Source: Candidatus Choladousia intestinigallinarum
GTDB taxonomy: Bacteria > Bacillota > Clostridia > Lachnospirales > Lachnospiraceae
Length of the DNA: 36,456 nucleotides
NCBI GenBank assembly: GCA_018712605.1
Contig: DVGR01000205.1
Span: forward strand, 1-36,456
Direction of reading: 5' to 3'
A program made the position numbers and the translations under genes. Below are positions 8,750-17,180 of this stretch, piece after piece. Under the pieces are notes generated by a model. That model was given only the letters and a program-made list of their open reading frames with translations, was not told where the DNA came from and ran no database searches. The first letter of the stretch is position 1. Each line of letters starts with the position of its first letter.

Positions 8750-10485
8750 TAGAGCATCCCGTTAATCATCTCGAGAACCTGCGCTCCCAGAGCCTGGGAT
8801 TTCGCATCCGCATCCTCCAGGGAGGTTCCCTTAATCCCATAGTAGAATTTTACCTTGGGCTCTGTACCGGAAGGTCTCACGCAGAGCCATGCGTCATCCG
8901 TCAGGTCATAGTAAAGTACGTTGGATGACGGGAGACCCGTGGGCTTCACTTCCCCAGTAGCCGTATCCTGGATCGTATCTGCCTTGTAATCCCGCACGGA
9001 GGTCACCTTATAGCCGCCGATCTCGGCAGGAGGATTCTTCCTGAGGGTATCCATGATCTCCTGGATCTTCTGGAGTCCCTCGATCCCCTTCAGGGTGATG
9101 GATTTAATGTCGTCTTTATAATAGCCATATCTCTCGTAGAGCTCAATCATAGCATCCCACAAGGTTTTTCCCTGAGCCTTATAGAAGGCAGCCGCCTCCG
9201 CCAGGGCCATGGAAGCCACGATGGCGTCTTTATCCCGGGCATGTGTGCCGATCAGACACCCATAGCTTTCCTCAAATCCGAAAAGATATGTGCCTTTTCC
9301 GGTTTTTTCAAAATTAAGGATCTGCTGGCCGATATATTTGAATCCAGTGAGTACCTCGATTAAGCCTGTCCCGTAATATTTCGCAATGGCGTCCGCCATA
9401 TTGGTGGTAACAATGGTCTTAATCAGCACGCCGTCCTCCGGAAGTCCCTGCAGCGCTTTCTTCTGTCCGATCTCATAATCCGCCAGCAGGCATCCTGACA
9501 TATTTCCCGTAAGGGTATGGTATTCTCCAGTCTTGCTGTCCTTTACTCTCACGCCCAGGCGGTCCGCATCAGGATCCGTCGCCAGCACCAGGTCCGCATC
9601 GATCTCTTTAGCCAGCTTCAATCCCAGGTCAAAGGCTTCATCCGCTTCAGGATTGGGATAGCTTACAGTGGGGAATTCCCCGTCCGGCAGCTCCTGCTCC
9701 TTCACAACGTGGACATTCTCAAAGCCAAGCTCAGAGAGAACCCGTCTCACCGGTATGTTTCCGGTTCCGTGGAGGGGTGTATATACAATGTTCAGATTCT
9801 TGCTCTCCGCAGCAATAGCTTCGGGATGGAGCACCAGGCTCTTCAGTTCCCCGATAAAAGCGTCGTCCACTTTAGCGCCGATTACTTCATAAAGCCCTGC
9901 CTCCATGGCAGCAGCCTTGTCCATGGTCTTGGCAGCCGTATAGCCCGGCACCTTCTTCACCTCTGCCATGATTCCTGTGTCATGGGGCGGCGTGATCTGG
10001 GCGCCGTCCTCCCAGTATACCTTGTATCCATTATACTCAGGCGGATTGTGGCTGGCTGTGATGTTGATGCCCGCCGTACACCCAAGCATACGCACTGCAA
10101 AAGAAAGCTCCGGCGTGGGACGAAGAGATTCAAATACATAAGCTTTAATTCCGTTGGCCGCCAGGCAAAGAGCCGCAAAATCCGCAAATTCCGGGGACAT
10201 CCTTCTGGAATCATAGGCGATTGCCACGCCCTGATCCTTCCGTCCCAGAGAAAAGATATAATTAGCAAGGCCCTGGGTAGCTCTCTGCACCACATACTGG
10301 TTCATACGGTTCGTGCCCGCTCCGATAATCCCTCTCAGGCCTGCGGTTCCAAACTCCAGCTCCGTGTAAAACCTTTCCCGGATCTCTCCTTCATCCTCTG
10401 CGATCCCCCGCAGTTCTTCTTTGGTTGCCTCGTCAAAATACGGATCCTCCAGCCATTCTTCGTACGCTTTCCTATAGTTCTCCAT
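8749..10485 (-). CDS. pgcA: Phospho-sugar mutase (phosphoglucomutase/phosphomannomutase family)
   Basis: 578 aa; active-site ITASHNPPEYNGYKVYW, metal loop ATDPDADRLGV, SGTEPKVKFY. Confidence 0.94.
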   Translation of the reverse strand: MENYRKAYEEWLEDPYFDEATKEELRGIAEDEGEIRERFYTELEFGTAGLRGIIGAGTNRMNQYVVQRATQGLANYIFSLGRKDQGVAIAYDSRRMSPEFADFAALCLAANGIKAYVFESLRPTPELSFAVRMLGCTAGINITASHNPPEYNGYKVYWEDGAQITPPHDTGIMAEVKKVPGYTAAKTMDKAAAMEAGLYEVIGAKVDDAFIGELKSLVLHPEAIAAESKNLNIVYTPLHGTGNIPVRRVLSELGFENVHVVKEQELPDGEFPTVSYPNPEADEAFDLGLKLAKEIDADLVLATDPDADRLGVRVKDSKTGEYHTLTGNMSGCLLADYEIGQKKALQGLPEDGVLIKTIVTTNMADAIAKYYGTGLIEVLTGFKYIGQQILNFEKTGKGTYLFGFEESYGCLIGTHARDKDAIVASMALAEAAAFYKAQGKTLWDAMIELYERYGYYKDDIKSITLKGIEGLQKIQEIMDTLRKNPPAEIGGYKVTSVRDYKADTIQDTATGEVKPTGLPSSNVLYYDLTDDAWLCVRPSGTEPKVKFYYGIKGTSLEDADAKSQALGAQVLEMINGML

Positions 10486-10571
10486 CTTTCACCCTCCTGT
10501 TACGTGTTATATGAACGATATAGGTAATTATATACTATCCGATGAAAAAAGGAAACTGCAATTCCAGCATT

Positions 10572-10760
10572 TTGTCAAAAATTTAGCAACAGTTCAGCCA
10601 TCCGGTATGACACGGGATGATTTATGCTCGCATAAAAATCAGACCGTGCCACACCGGATGAGCTGAGCGCCCGAAGATGAGCAAAACAGCGGCGGCAGCC
10701 GCAATTAGCACGGAGTGCGGTTTTGCGAATGGCGCGGGCTGAACTGTTACAAAATTTACA
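10572..10760 (-). repeat. Structured intergenic repeat, long copy (multibranch RNA predicted on the minus strand)
   Basis: Outer inverted repeat GCAACAGTTCAGCC / GGGCTGAACTGTTAC; inner stems CCGGTGTGGCACGG/CCGTGTCATACCGG (fully paired with GU on the minus strand) and GCAAAAC/GTTTTGC; 28/31 identity of one end with 18248-18278. Confidence 0.8.
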
Positions 10761-10781
10761 GCCAAATCGAAGGTCTCAAAC

Positions 10782-11960
10782 TCAGTGATGGAACAGCCGG
10801 ATGCCCGTAAATGCCATCGCCATTTGGTATTTATTGCAGGTGTCAATTACATCCTGGTCTCTCACAGATCCTCCCGGCTGGGCGATGTAGCACACTCCGC
10901 TCTTGCGGGCTCTCTCAATATTATCACTGAAGGGGAAGAACGCATCTGAGCCAAGGGTCACCTCTGTCATCCCAGACAGCCACTCCTTCTTTTCCGCCTC
11001 CGTAAACACCTCTGGCTTCCTGGTAAATACCTTCTCCCAGGCTCCGTCCGCCAGCACATCCATGTACTCGGCCCCAATATACACGTCAATAGCATTGTCT
11101 CTCTCAGCCCTGGTGATATGTTCTGAGAAGGGAAGCTCCATAACCTTGGGGCACTGGCGCAGATACCAATTATCCGCCTTCTGGCCGGCCAGACGGGTGC
11201 AGTGTACTCTGGACTGCTGTCCGGCGCCGATCCCAATGGCCTGGCCGTCCTTTACGTAGCATACAGAATTAGACTGGGTATACTTCAGTGTAATCAGGGC
11301 AATCTTGAGATCCCTGAGCGCTTCCGGTGAAACTTCTTTTTTCTCTGTGACAAAATTGGAGAGAAGGGCGTCGTCAATTTTCAGATCCTGGCGTCCCTGC
11401 TCAAAGGTGATGCCGTACACCTGCTTATGCTCCAGGGATTCCGGCACATAGGATTCGTCAATCTGGATTACGTTATAATTTCCTTTCTTCTTCTGTCCCA
11501 GGATCTCCAGAGCCTCCTCCGTGTAGCCCGGCGCGATCACGCCGTCTGAAACCTCCCGTTTAATCAGCATGGCCGTATCCTTGTCGCATACGTCTGACAG
11601 GGCGATAAAATCACCGAAAGAGGACATTCTGTCGGCTCCTCGGGCTCTGGCATAAGCGCAGGCCAGGGGTGAGAGTTCTCCCAGGTCGTCCACCCAGTAA
11701 ATCTTAGCCAGGGTTTCCGTAAGAGGAAGTCCCACTGCCGCTCCTGCCGGCGAAACGTGCTTAAAGGAGGTGGCTGCCGGAAGCCCCGTCGCCTCCTTCA
11801 GCTCTTTTACAAGCTGCCAGCCATTAAAGGCGTCCAGGAAATTAATATATCCGGGCCTGCCGGAAAGCACCTGGATGGGAAGCTCACTTCCGTCCGCCAT
11901 ATAAATGCGGGAAGGCTTCTGATTGGGGTTGCAGCCGTATTTTAACTGTAATTCTTTCAT
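10782..11960 (-). CDS. purH: Stand-alone phosphoribosylaminoimidazolecarboxamide (AICAR) formyltransferase
   Basis: 392 aa; KYGCNPNQKPSRIY, TSFKHVSPAGAAVG, DAFFPFSDNIERA...YIAQPGGSVRDQDVI; no IMP cyclohydrolase (MGS-like) domain. Confidence 0.93.
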   Translation of the reverse strand: MKELQLKYGCNPNQKPSRIYMADGSELPIQVLSGRPGYINFLDAFNGWQLVKELKEATGLPAATSFKHVSPAGAAVGLPLTETLAKIYWVDDLGELSPLACAYARARGADRMSSFGDFIALSDVCDKDTAMLIKREVSDGVIAPGYTEEALEILGQKKKGNYNVIQIDESYVPESLEHKQVYGITFEQGRQDLKIDDALLSNFVTEKKEVSPEALRDLKIALITLKYTQSNSVCYVKDGQAIGIGAGQQSRVHCTRLAGQKADNWYLRQCPKVMELPFSEHITRAERDNAIDVYIGAEYMDVLADGAWEKVFTRKPEVFTEAEKKEWLSGMTEVTLGSDAFFPFSDNIERARKSGVCYIAQPGGSVRDQDVIDTCNKYQMAMAFTGIRLFHH

Positions 11961-11975
11961 TCCTGTTCTCCTCTC

Positions 11976-12689
11976 TCACTGATTCTTATTCATGATCTTG
12001 GTTTCATACTTTCCTGTTTCCAGGTCGATATACCGCACAAACAGAGAAACCTTGTTCTCCTCATTCAGGCTTTCCCAGAGCATCTTTGTGAAGCCTTCGC
12101 AGTCCTCCGTGATCTCCACCAGCTTGGGCTCTCCCTCAAAGCTTGGGAGGGGATTCCCATCTCCCTGGTAGGTATGGATAAAGCGTCCTTCCCCTGGATG
12201 GGGAGCGTCATAAGAGAAGGTATACCGCAGACATTCATCCGGCCTGCCGCTGCTGCTCTTTAAAATAGACATCTCATAAAAGCACTGCCCGTCTTCCACC
12301 ATAACCACCCCGGAAATCCTGGGGGTATAATTGGGGGCATCCGGCTCAAATTCACGGCTCTCAAGAGAGGCGGCAAAGCTCTTTCCCTGGCTCATGCCCT
12401 CATAGACCGTATCTGTCTGATCCCCATTTGTCACAATGGTTCGATTTCCCAGGACACGGACCGGCGCATAAATAATCAGGCTTGGATCTGTCAGCTTGGA
12501 AGGATCGTATGCCTGGGTGCGGATTCCCTGTCCATCCTCAACAAATATACGGTTTCTGCTGTTTTCGCTTCTTCCCATAATGAAATACGCCGTCACAGCC
12601 TTCTTGCCATCCATGCTCCTTCCGATCACAATTCCTCTTCCTGGGTAGCTGATTTCCTGCAGTTCTTTTTCCAAAGAAATTTTCTTCAT
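11976..12689 (-). CDS. purO: IMP cyclohydrolase, PurO type
   Basis: MKKISLEKELQEISYPGRGIVIGRSMDGKKAVTAYFIMGRSENSRNR... resembles the PurO-like family; adjacent to the AICAR transformylase that lacks this activity. Confidence 0.85.
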   Translation of the reverse strand: MKKISLEKELQEISYPGRGIVIGRSMDGKKAVTAYFIMGRSENSRNRIFVEDGQGIRTQAYDPSKLTDPSLIIYAPVRVLGNRTIVTNGDQTDTVYEGMSQGKSFAASLESREFEPDAPNYTPRISGVVMVEDGQCFYEMSILKSSSGRPDECLRYTFSYDAPHPGEGRFIHTYQGDGNPLPSFEGEPKLVEITEDCEGFTKMLWESLNEENKVSLFVRYIDLETGKYETKIMNKNQ

Positions 12690-12779
12690 CTGCACTTCTC
12701 CTTTCCTCTTAGCGCCGTTTCTTTCGCCCAAAACTGAACTTTTCTTGTCCGCCGCAGTGCGATTCTTACTCTATCAAAA

Positions 12780-12890
12780 CAAAAAAAGACCATCCTCCGG
12801 ACTCTCTTTTGCCCAGACGGTCGGCCTCTCATACGCTGCACTTCCTGTGGTCACTTCCACTTCCGTCAGTCATGCAGCTTCCTACACCAT
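12780..12890 (-). ncRNA. ZTP (pfl motif) riboswitch with expression platform
   Basis: Minus strand GCATGACTGACGGAAGTGG...GACCACAGGAAGTGCAGCG...GCCGACCGTCTGGGC, matching pfl conserved elements; upstream of purO-purH. Confidence 0.92.
12781..12825 (-). terminator. Riboswitch-controlled intrinsic terminator
   Basis: GACCGTC(tgGGC)...(GTCC)GGAG-GATGGTC followed by TTTTTTT on the minus strand; the 5' arm is the aptamer's CCGUCUGGGC. Confidence 0.82.
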
Positions 12891-12947
12891 ATCATTCTTT
12901 TCACAAAAAATCAATCCCTAATTTTTTCACGGCTCTTCAGCCATCCC

Positions 12948-13004
12948 AAAAATGGCAAATCGGACTGTGCAAATTTACTTGCAGCAGGCTGATTTGCCAT
13001 TTTG
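12948..13004. terminator. Long hairpin downstream of the ABC-class ATPase
   Basis: AAAATGGCAAATC / GATTTGCCATTTT perfect 13-bp inverted repeat with an internal TGCAA/TTGCA stem. Confidence 0.65.
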
Positions 13005-13016
13005 AATACGGAGGGG

Positions 13017-14669
13017 TTAGATCATCCTGTATCTCTGCAGGCAGGCCAGAATCTCCTGTACCCGGACTGCCGCCGGAGCTCCGGCCCCATAATTTCTTGG
13101 CACCATGGAAAGGAGCCCTTCCTTTCGGATCTTCTCTCCTGCCAGAACCGCCAGCTCCGCCGCCGTCCTCTTTCCGTTTGCCGACCGCTCTAAAAGCCAG
13201 GGGACGATATAGGCTAAAGCCGCAGTCTGGGTCTCATCCACAATCTGCTCCAGATATCTTAAATCCACTTCCGTCTTGTCAAAGCTCAGAGTATCCCATC
13301 CGTGGACTCTGGCTTTTTCAATCCGTTTTGCCGGAACAGGCTTCTTTACCCAGTTTCTTTCCTCAGCCTTTCCCTGGGTCACTTCTTCCGCAAGGGTCCT
13401 GGCTTTCTCCGTCACATCCTTCGCCACATAGCAGTCCATCTGGATCACTGTATCCGCCACGGACAGATAAGCCCCAGAGCTTCCTGCCACCAGCACCGTG
13501 GAAACCCCCAGATCCTGGTACAGGCTTCGGATAAAACGGATAAAGGGAGTGATGGGTTCCTTCTTATCCTCCACCAGCCGGGCCATCCTATCGTCCCGGA
13601 CCATAAAATTGGTGGCGGAGGTGTCTTCGTCAATCAAAAGCACCTGACTGCCGCAGGCCAGGGCCTCCACAGTATTGGCCGCCTGGGAGGTGCTCCCGCT
13701 GGCGTTCTCCGTCACAAAATTCCTGGTATCCGTGCCGCTGGGGAGATTGCTGATAAACATAGAGATATCTACCTGATGAATGCATCTGCCCTCTTCTGCC
13801 CTCAGTTTGAAGGCAGTCTCATCCGTGATCACGTACTCCCGTCCGTCTCCCTGAATGTGGTTGTAAACTCCCCTTTCCACAGCCTTCAGAAGCGTGGATT
13901 TCCCGTGGTAGCCGCCGCCCACGATCACTGTAATGCCCTTTTTTATCCCCATTCCCCGGACAGGCCCCCGGTGAGGAAGCTGCAGGGTTACCGCCGTGCT
14001 GTCAGGGCTTTTAAAAGGAACGGCGGCCTTCATGGGCTTCTGGGAAATTCCGCTCTCTCTGGGAAGGACAGAGCCGTCTGCCACGAAGGCTGCCAGCCCC
14101 TGCTTCTTAAGCTCTTCCCGGATATACTGCTGGTCGTCCGCCAGTGCCGTCGCCTCATCCAGCTCCTTTTTCATACCGGGCCCGAAGACAAAGGTTCTTC
14201 TGGCCGCCTCCGGCAGGAACCCAAATAGGATCTGCTCCAGCTCTCCGGCGGCAATGGTCCTCCCATAAGCAGGAAACCCTACTTCCAGGCGCACTTCCAC
14301 TGTCTTTAAGGAGAGAAGCACCGCTGTCCGCTCCAGAACCTCCTGGCCTGTGCGGCAGGCCGTAACCATTCCGCTCTTTCCAGAACCCCTGCGCTCCTGG
14401 CCTCCGCTCCTTAAATTTCTGTGGAGGCGCCGCAGGAGATAATCCTCCGCAGCCGCTTTCCTGTGACGGCTTTCAAAATACTCCGCCGGTATGCTGTTTT
14501 TATACAGCAGGCGCACTCTGGAGGGAGTTGCGAAAGGATCGCCCTGCACATGGTCAATGCACAGTATGTAGGCTCCGAAGCTGTATTCCCCCTCCAGTGT
14601 CTTGTAGGCTTTGTAGCCCTTGTGGTCAATCTGTTTTAACTGTCTCTTTAATTCGTCCTGGGTCTTCAT
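13017..14669 (-). CDS. Predicted ATPase of the ABC class
   Basis: 550 aa; Walker A VGGGYHGKSTLLKAVERGVYNHIQGDGRE, QVLLIDEDTSATNFMVRD; ABC_ATPase family. Confidence 0.9.
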   Translation of the reverse strand: MKTQDELKRQLKQIDHKGYKAYKTLEGEYSFGAYILCIDHVQGDPFATPSRVRLLYKNSIPAEYFESRHRKAAAEDYLLRRLHRNLRSGGQERRGSGKSGMVTACRTGQEVLERTAVLLSLKTVEVRLEVGFPAYGRTIAAGELEQILFGFLPEAARRTFVFGPGMKKELDEATALADDQQYIREELKKQGLAAFVADGSVLPRESGISQKPMKAAVPFKSPDSTAVTLQLPHRGPVRGMGIKKGITVIVGGGYHGKSTLLKAVERGVYNHIQGDGREYVITDETAFKLRAEEGRCIHQVDISMFISNLPSGTDTRNFVTENASGSTSQAANTVEALACGSQVLLIDEDTSATNFMVRDDRMARLVEDKKEPITPFIRFIRSLYQDLGVSTVLVAGSSGAYLSVADTVIQMDCYVAKDVTEKARTLAEEVTQGKAEERNWVKKPVPAKRIEKARVHGWDTLSFDKTEVDLRYLEQIVDETQTAALAYIVPWLLERSANGKRTAAELAVLAGEKIRKEGLLSMVPRNYGAGAPAAVRVQEILACLQRYRMI

Positions 14670-14703
14670 ATTCTTTCCGTCCTTTTCTGTTCTGCCTTAG
14701 GAA

Positions 14704-15666
14704 TCAGTTTCCCCACTCCCGGCGAATCCGGTCTAAAAGCTCCATCACATACAGGGTATGGGCATGGGGCATCTCCGGGCACTCAAGCTTTCCCTCTGCC
14801 AGGGCCCGCCTGCAGGCCAGCAGCTCATATTCATACCCGGTGATTTGTTCCGGCCGTTCGATGGTCTCCTGCAGCCGGTATTCATTGTCATAAATTCTGA
14901 AGCGCTCAAAATTATTAATATTGTCCACTTCCAGGTAGCCTTCTGTGCCGTAGATCACTCCCCGGCGGTCTGTCACCGCCTGCATAGTGGAAAACAGTCC
15001 GGCTGAAACTCCGCCTGGATAGACAAAATTCAGAAATTCCTGTTTGTCCACCCCTGTGTCATGGGGAACCATGGAGGATGTGATCTCCTGGATCTCATCT
15101 CCCAGAACCCAAGTGGCAAAATTTATGGTATACACCCCCAAATCCAGCAGGGCACCTCCTGCCAATTCCGGTCTGACCATCCGCTCCACGTGCATCAGAG
15201 AATACCCCAAATTGGCCGTAAGGCCCACGATCTCCCCGATCCTTCCCTGGGAAAGAATCTCCTTCAGCTTAAAGGACATAGGCATATACCGTACCCACAT
15301 AGCCTCAGTGATGAAGACTCCCTTCTCAGCGGCAAACTGGATCAGCGCTTTCGCCTCCACCGCATTCTCTGTAAAAGCCTTCTCGCACAGTACGGGCCTT
15401 CCATGCTCAATGCACAGCTTTGCATGCTGATAGTGATGAGAATGGGGCGTGGCCACATAGATCAGATCCACATTTTCATCCGCCGCCAGCTCTTCGTAGC
15501 TTCCGTATGCTTTCTGCGCTCCATATGTATCCGCAAACTTCCTGGCCTTTTCATATTCCCTGGCCGCCACTGCATAAAGGACTACCTCATCCATCTCCCT
15601 TACCGTAGTCGCCATAGTGGCGCCGATTGCCCCGGCGCCCAGAATCCCTAATCTTAATTTGTCCAT
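14704..15666 (-). CDS. Gfo/Idh/MocA family oxidoreductase
   Basis: From MDKLRLGILGAGAIGATMATTVREM (Rossmann GxGxxG); VDLIYVATPHSHH; GRPVLCEKAFTENAVEAKAL. Confidence 0.92.
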   Translation of the reverse strand: MDKLRLGILGAGAIGATMATTVREMDEVVLYAVAAREYEKARKFADTYGAQKAYGSYEELAADENVDLIYVATPHSHHYQHAKLCIEHGRPVLCEKAFTENAVEAKALIQFAAEKGVFITEAMWVRYMPMSFKLKEILSQGRIGEIVGLTANLGYSLMHVERMVRPELAGGALLDLGVYTINFATWVLGDEIQEITSSMVPHDTGVDKQEFLNFVYPGGVSAGLFSTMQAVTDRRGVIYGTEGYLEVDNINNFERFRIYDNEYRLQETIERPEQITGYEYELLACRRALAEGKLECPEMPHAHTLYVMELLDRIRREWGN

Positions 15667-15761
15667 CTTTCGCCTCCCAAATACAGCCGTTTGTTTTTCT
15701 ACTGGAAAGTCTAACGTATCTGCCCAGGAAATGCAAGAAAAAAAGGGCGGCCCAGGCCGCC

Positions 15762-16184
15762 TCAGCCTTTTCCCCATCCCATAAAGAAAAGATACAGGCT
15801 TCCCGCAGTTTTGCCTGCCGCCAGGGCGATTACCAGAAGACCTGTTCCCCTGGTGATGCCAAGGCGCCGGCTGAACACAGGAAAGACATTGGCCAGCTCC
15901 GCCAGCGCCAGGATCCACCCGCCCACGAAGATCCCCATGAACAGGCCGCAGATTCCAAGACCCACCGCCCCCAGGGGCATCTTCACATCCAAAAACACGG
16001 TCATAACCGTTCCCCAGAGAGTTCCCAGAAAAATCCCCTTTTCATACAGAGAAATTTTATCCGCAGTCCGTGAGATGCCTGCAAACCTGACGATAATTCC
16101 CAGGCCGGTCATAAGCGCCACCACCCCGCCGGAGATCAACACCCCGGAAGACAGTCCGATTGCGGCCAGCAACAGCTTTTCCAT
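15762..16184 (-). CDS. spoVAB: Stage V sporulation protein AB
   Basis: 140 aa, multi-TM; directly downstream of spoVAA. Confidence 0.85.
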   Translation of the reverse strand: MEKLLLAAIGLSSGVLISGGVVALMTGLGIIVRFAGISRTADKISLYEKGIFLGTLWGTVMTVFLDVKMPLGAVGLGICGLFMGIFVGGWILALAELANVFPVFSRRLGITRGTGLLVIALAAGKTAGSLYLFFMGWGKG

Positions 16185-16186
16185 CC

Positions 16187-16813
16187 CTATCCCTCCTGTC
16201 CTTCCATTTCCCGTTCCTCCGCTTCAATGACAGTGGCATTTACCTCATCCTCATAAGTTCTCATCTCCACTTCCAAAGGCGATGGGTCCGTGACCCGTTT
16301 CTTTTTGGAAAAGTGATTAAAATAGAGCAAGATTCCGATTCCCACGCCAAGAGAGTACGTTATCTCCAACACCGTGAAGCCATTGGAAGCTTCTCCCGTA
16401 AACTGCCTGTAAAGCTGCCCAAATAGGTTCGTAATGCCGATATCATTGTTAAAGGCCATTATGGAAAAGGCGGCCCCGAAAAAAGAAAGGACACAAACCA
16501 GCACCGTTTTGCACCAGCTCCAGGCTTCGGAAGCCTTTTTTGCCTTTTCCATGGTTAGAATAAAATCAGACTCTCCCAGATTGCATATCTCTAGGCTGGG
16601 AAACTCTTTCTGTATCGCTTCTATTACATCCGTCACAGAAAAGACATACCTCCCCGGCCCCTGGATTCGGCTGGCCGGAAGTTTTATGGTTTTTGCCCGG
16701 TTTTCCACCGTTTTCTCCTGGCACAGAACAGTAGCTATATCCTTCAGGCTTACCGGTGTACCGCTGATGCGGATATTTCTGTCAATCTTCAGATACAATG
16801 TCTCAGACTTCAT
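16187..16813 (-). CDS. spoVAA: Stage V sporulation protein AA
   Basis: MKSETLYLKIDRNIRISGTPVSLKDIATVLCQ... with two C-terminal TM segments; SD AGGAGG upstream. Confidence 0.85.
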   Translation of the reverse strand: MKSETLYLKIDRNIRISGTPVSLKDIATVLCQEKTVENRAKTIKLPASRIQGPGRYVFSVTDVIEAIQKEFPSLEICNLGESDFILTMEKAKKASEAWSWCKTVLVCVLSFFGAAFSIMAFNNDIGITNLFGQLYRQFTGEASNGFTVLEITYSLGVGIGILLYFNHFSKKKRVTDPSPLEVEMRTYEDEVNATVIEAEEREMEGQEG

Positions 16814-16961
16814 TCTGCCCTTCCTCCTCATACTGCACCAGCACGGCGTCATCCGCCGGTCTGGCAGGCTCTCTGACAAAGCACCAGGCCGCCCCGGCCA
16901 AAAGTACCGCAAGGATCAGAAGCAGGATACATTTTGCCATTATATTCCGGTTCAGAATCAT
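16803..16961 (-). CDS. Small single-TM protein (52 aa) overlapping the spoVAA start
   Basis: Read directly: MILNRNIMAKCILLLILAVLLAGAAWCFVREPARPADDAVLVQYEEEGQNEV*; SD-like GAAAGGGTGTG before ATG; stop overlaps spoVAA by 11 nt. Below the ORF-track length cutoff. Confidence 0.68.
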   Translation of the reverse strand: MILNRNIMAKCILLLILAVLLAGAAWCFVREPARPADDAVLVQYEEEGQNEV

Positions 16962-17061
16962 CACACCCTTTCTTTCCTTTAGTGTGACCGTTTTCTGCCC
17001 TATTTATCCCTCAAATGCAAAAAAGGAGCTGCCGCAAAGCACTTTCACGTTTTAGCGTGAC

Positions 17062-17120
17062 AAGGTCTTTCCTATGACATAAGAAAAGACCTGCACTGCA
17101 GACGCGGTACAGGTCTCTTG
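17062..17120 (-). terminator. Terminator/competing hairpins downstream of ldh
   Basis: Minus strand AGACCTGTAC...GTGCAGGTCTTTTCTT, then a further AAAGACCT that can pair with the same GGTCTTT. Confidence 0.55.
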
Positions 17121-17180
17121 GAAAATGCGGGCAAACCGCATTGGGGTCTTATTTATCTGCCGAAGGTTCAGATCTTTGTA

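Noticed and set aside
10622-10846. 74-aa minus-strand ORF overlapping the structured repeat and purH 3' end
   Set aside because: Lies in the stem-loop repeat and in an alternative frame of purH; no coding signal.
12931-12950. CACGGCTCTTCAGCCATCC, resembling part of the dispersed repeat
   Set aside because: Match is short and lacks paired arms; not enough for a third copy.
16961-17000. Possible SigG-type promoter (GGATA-N18-CACACTA) upstream of the 52-aa ORF
   Set aside because: Both boxes carry mismatches to the consensus; spacing is right but evidence is too weak to list as a feature.
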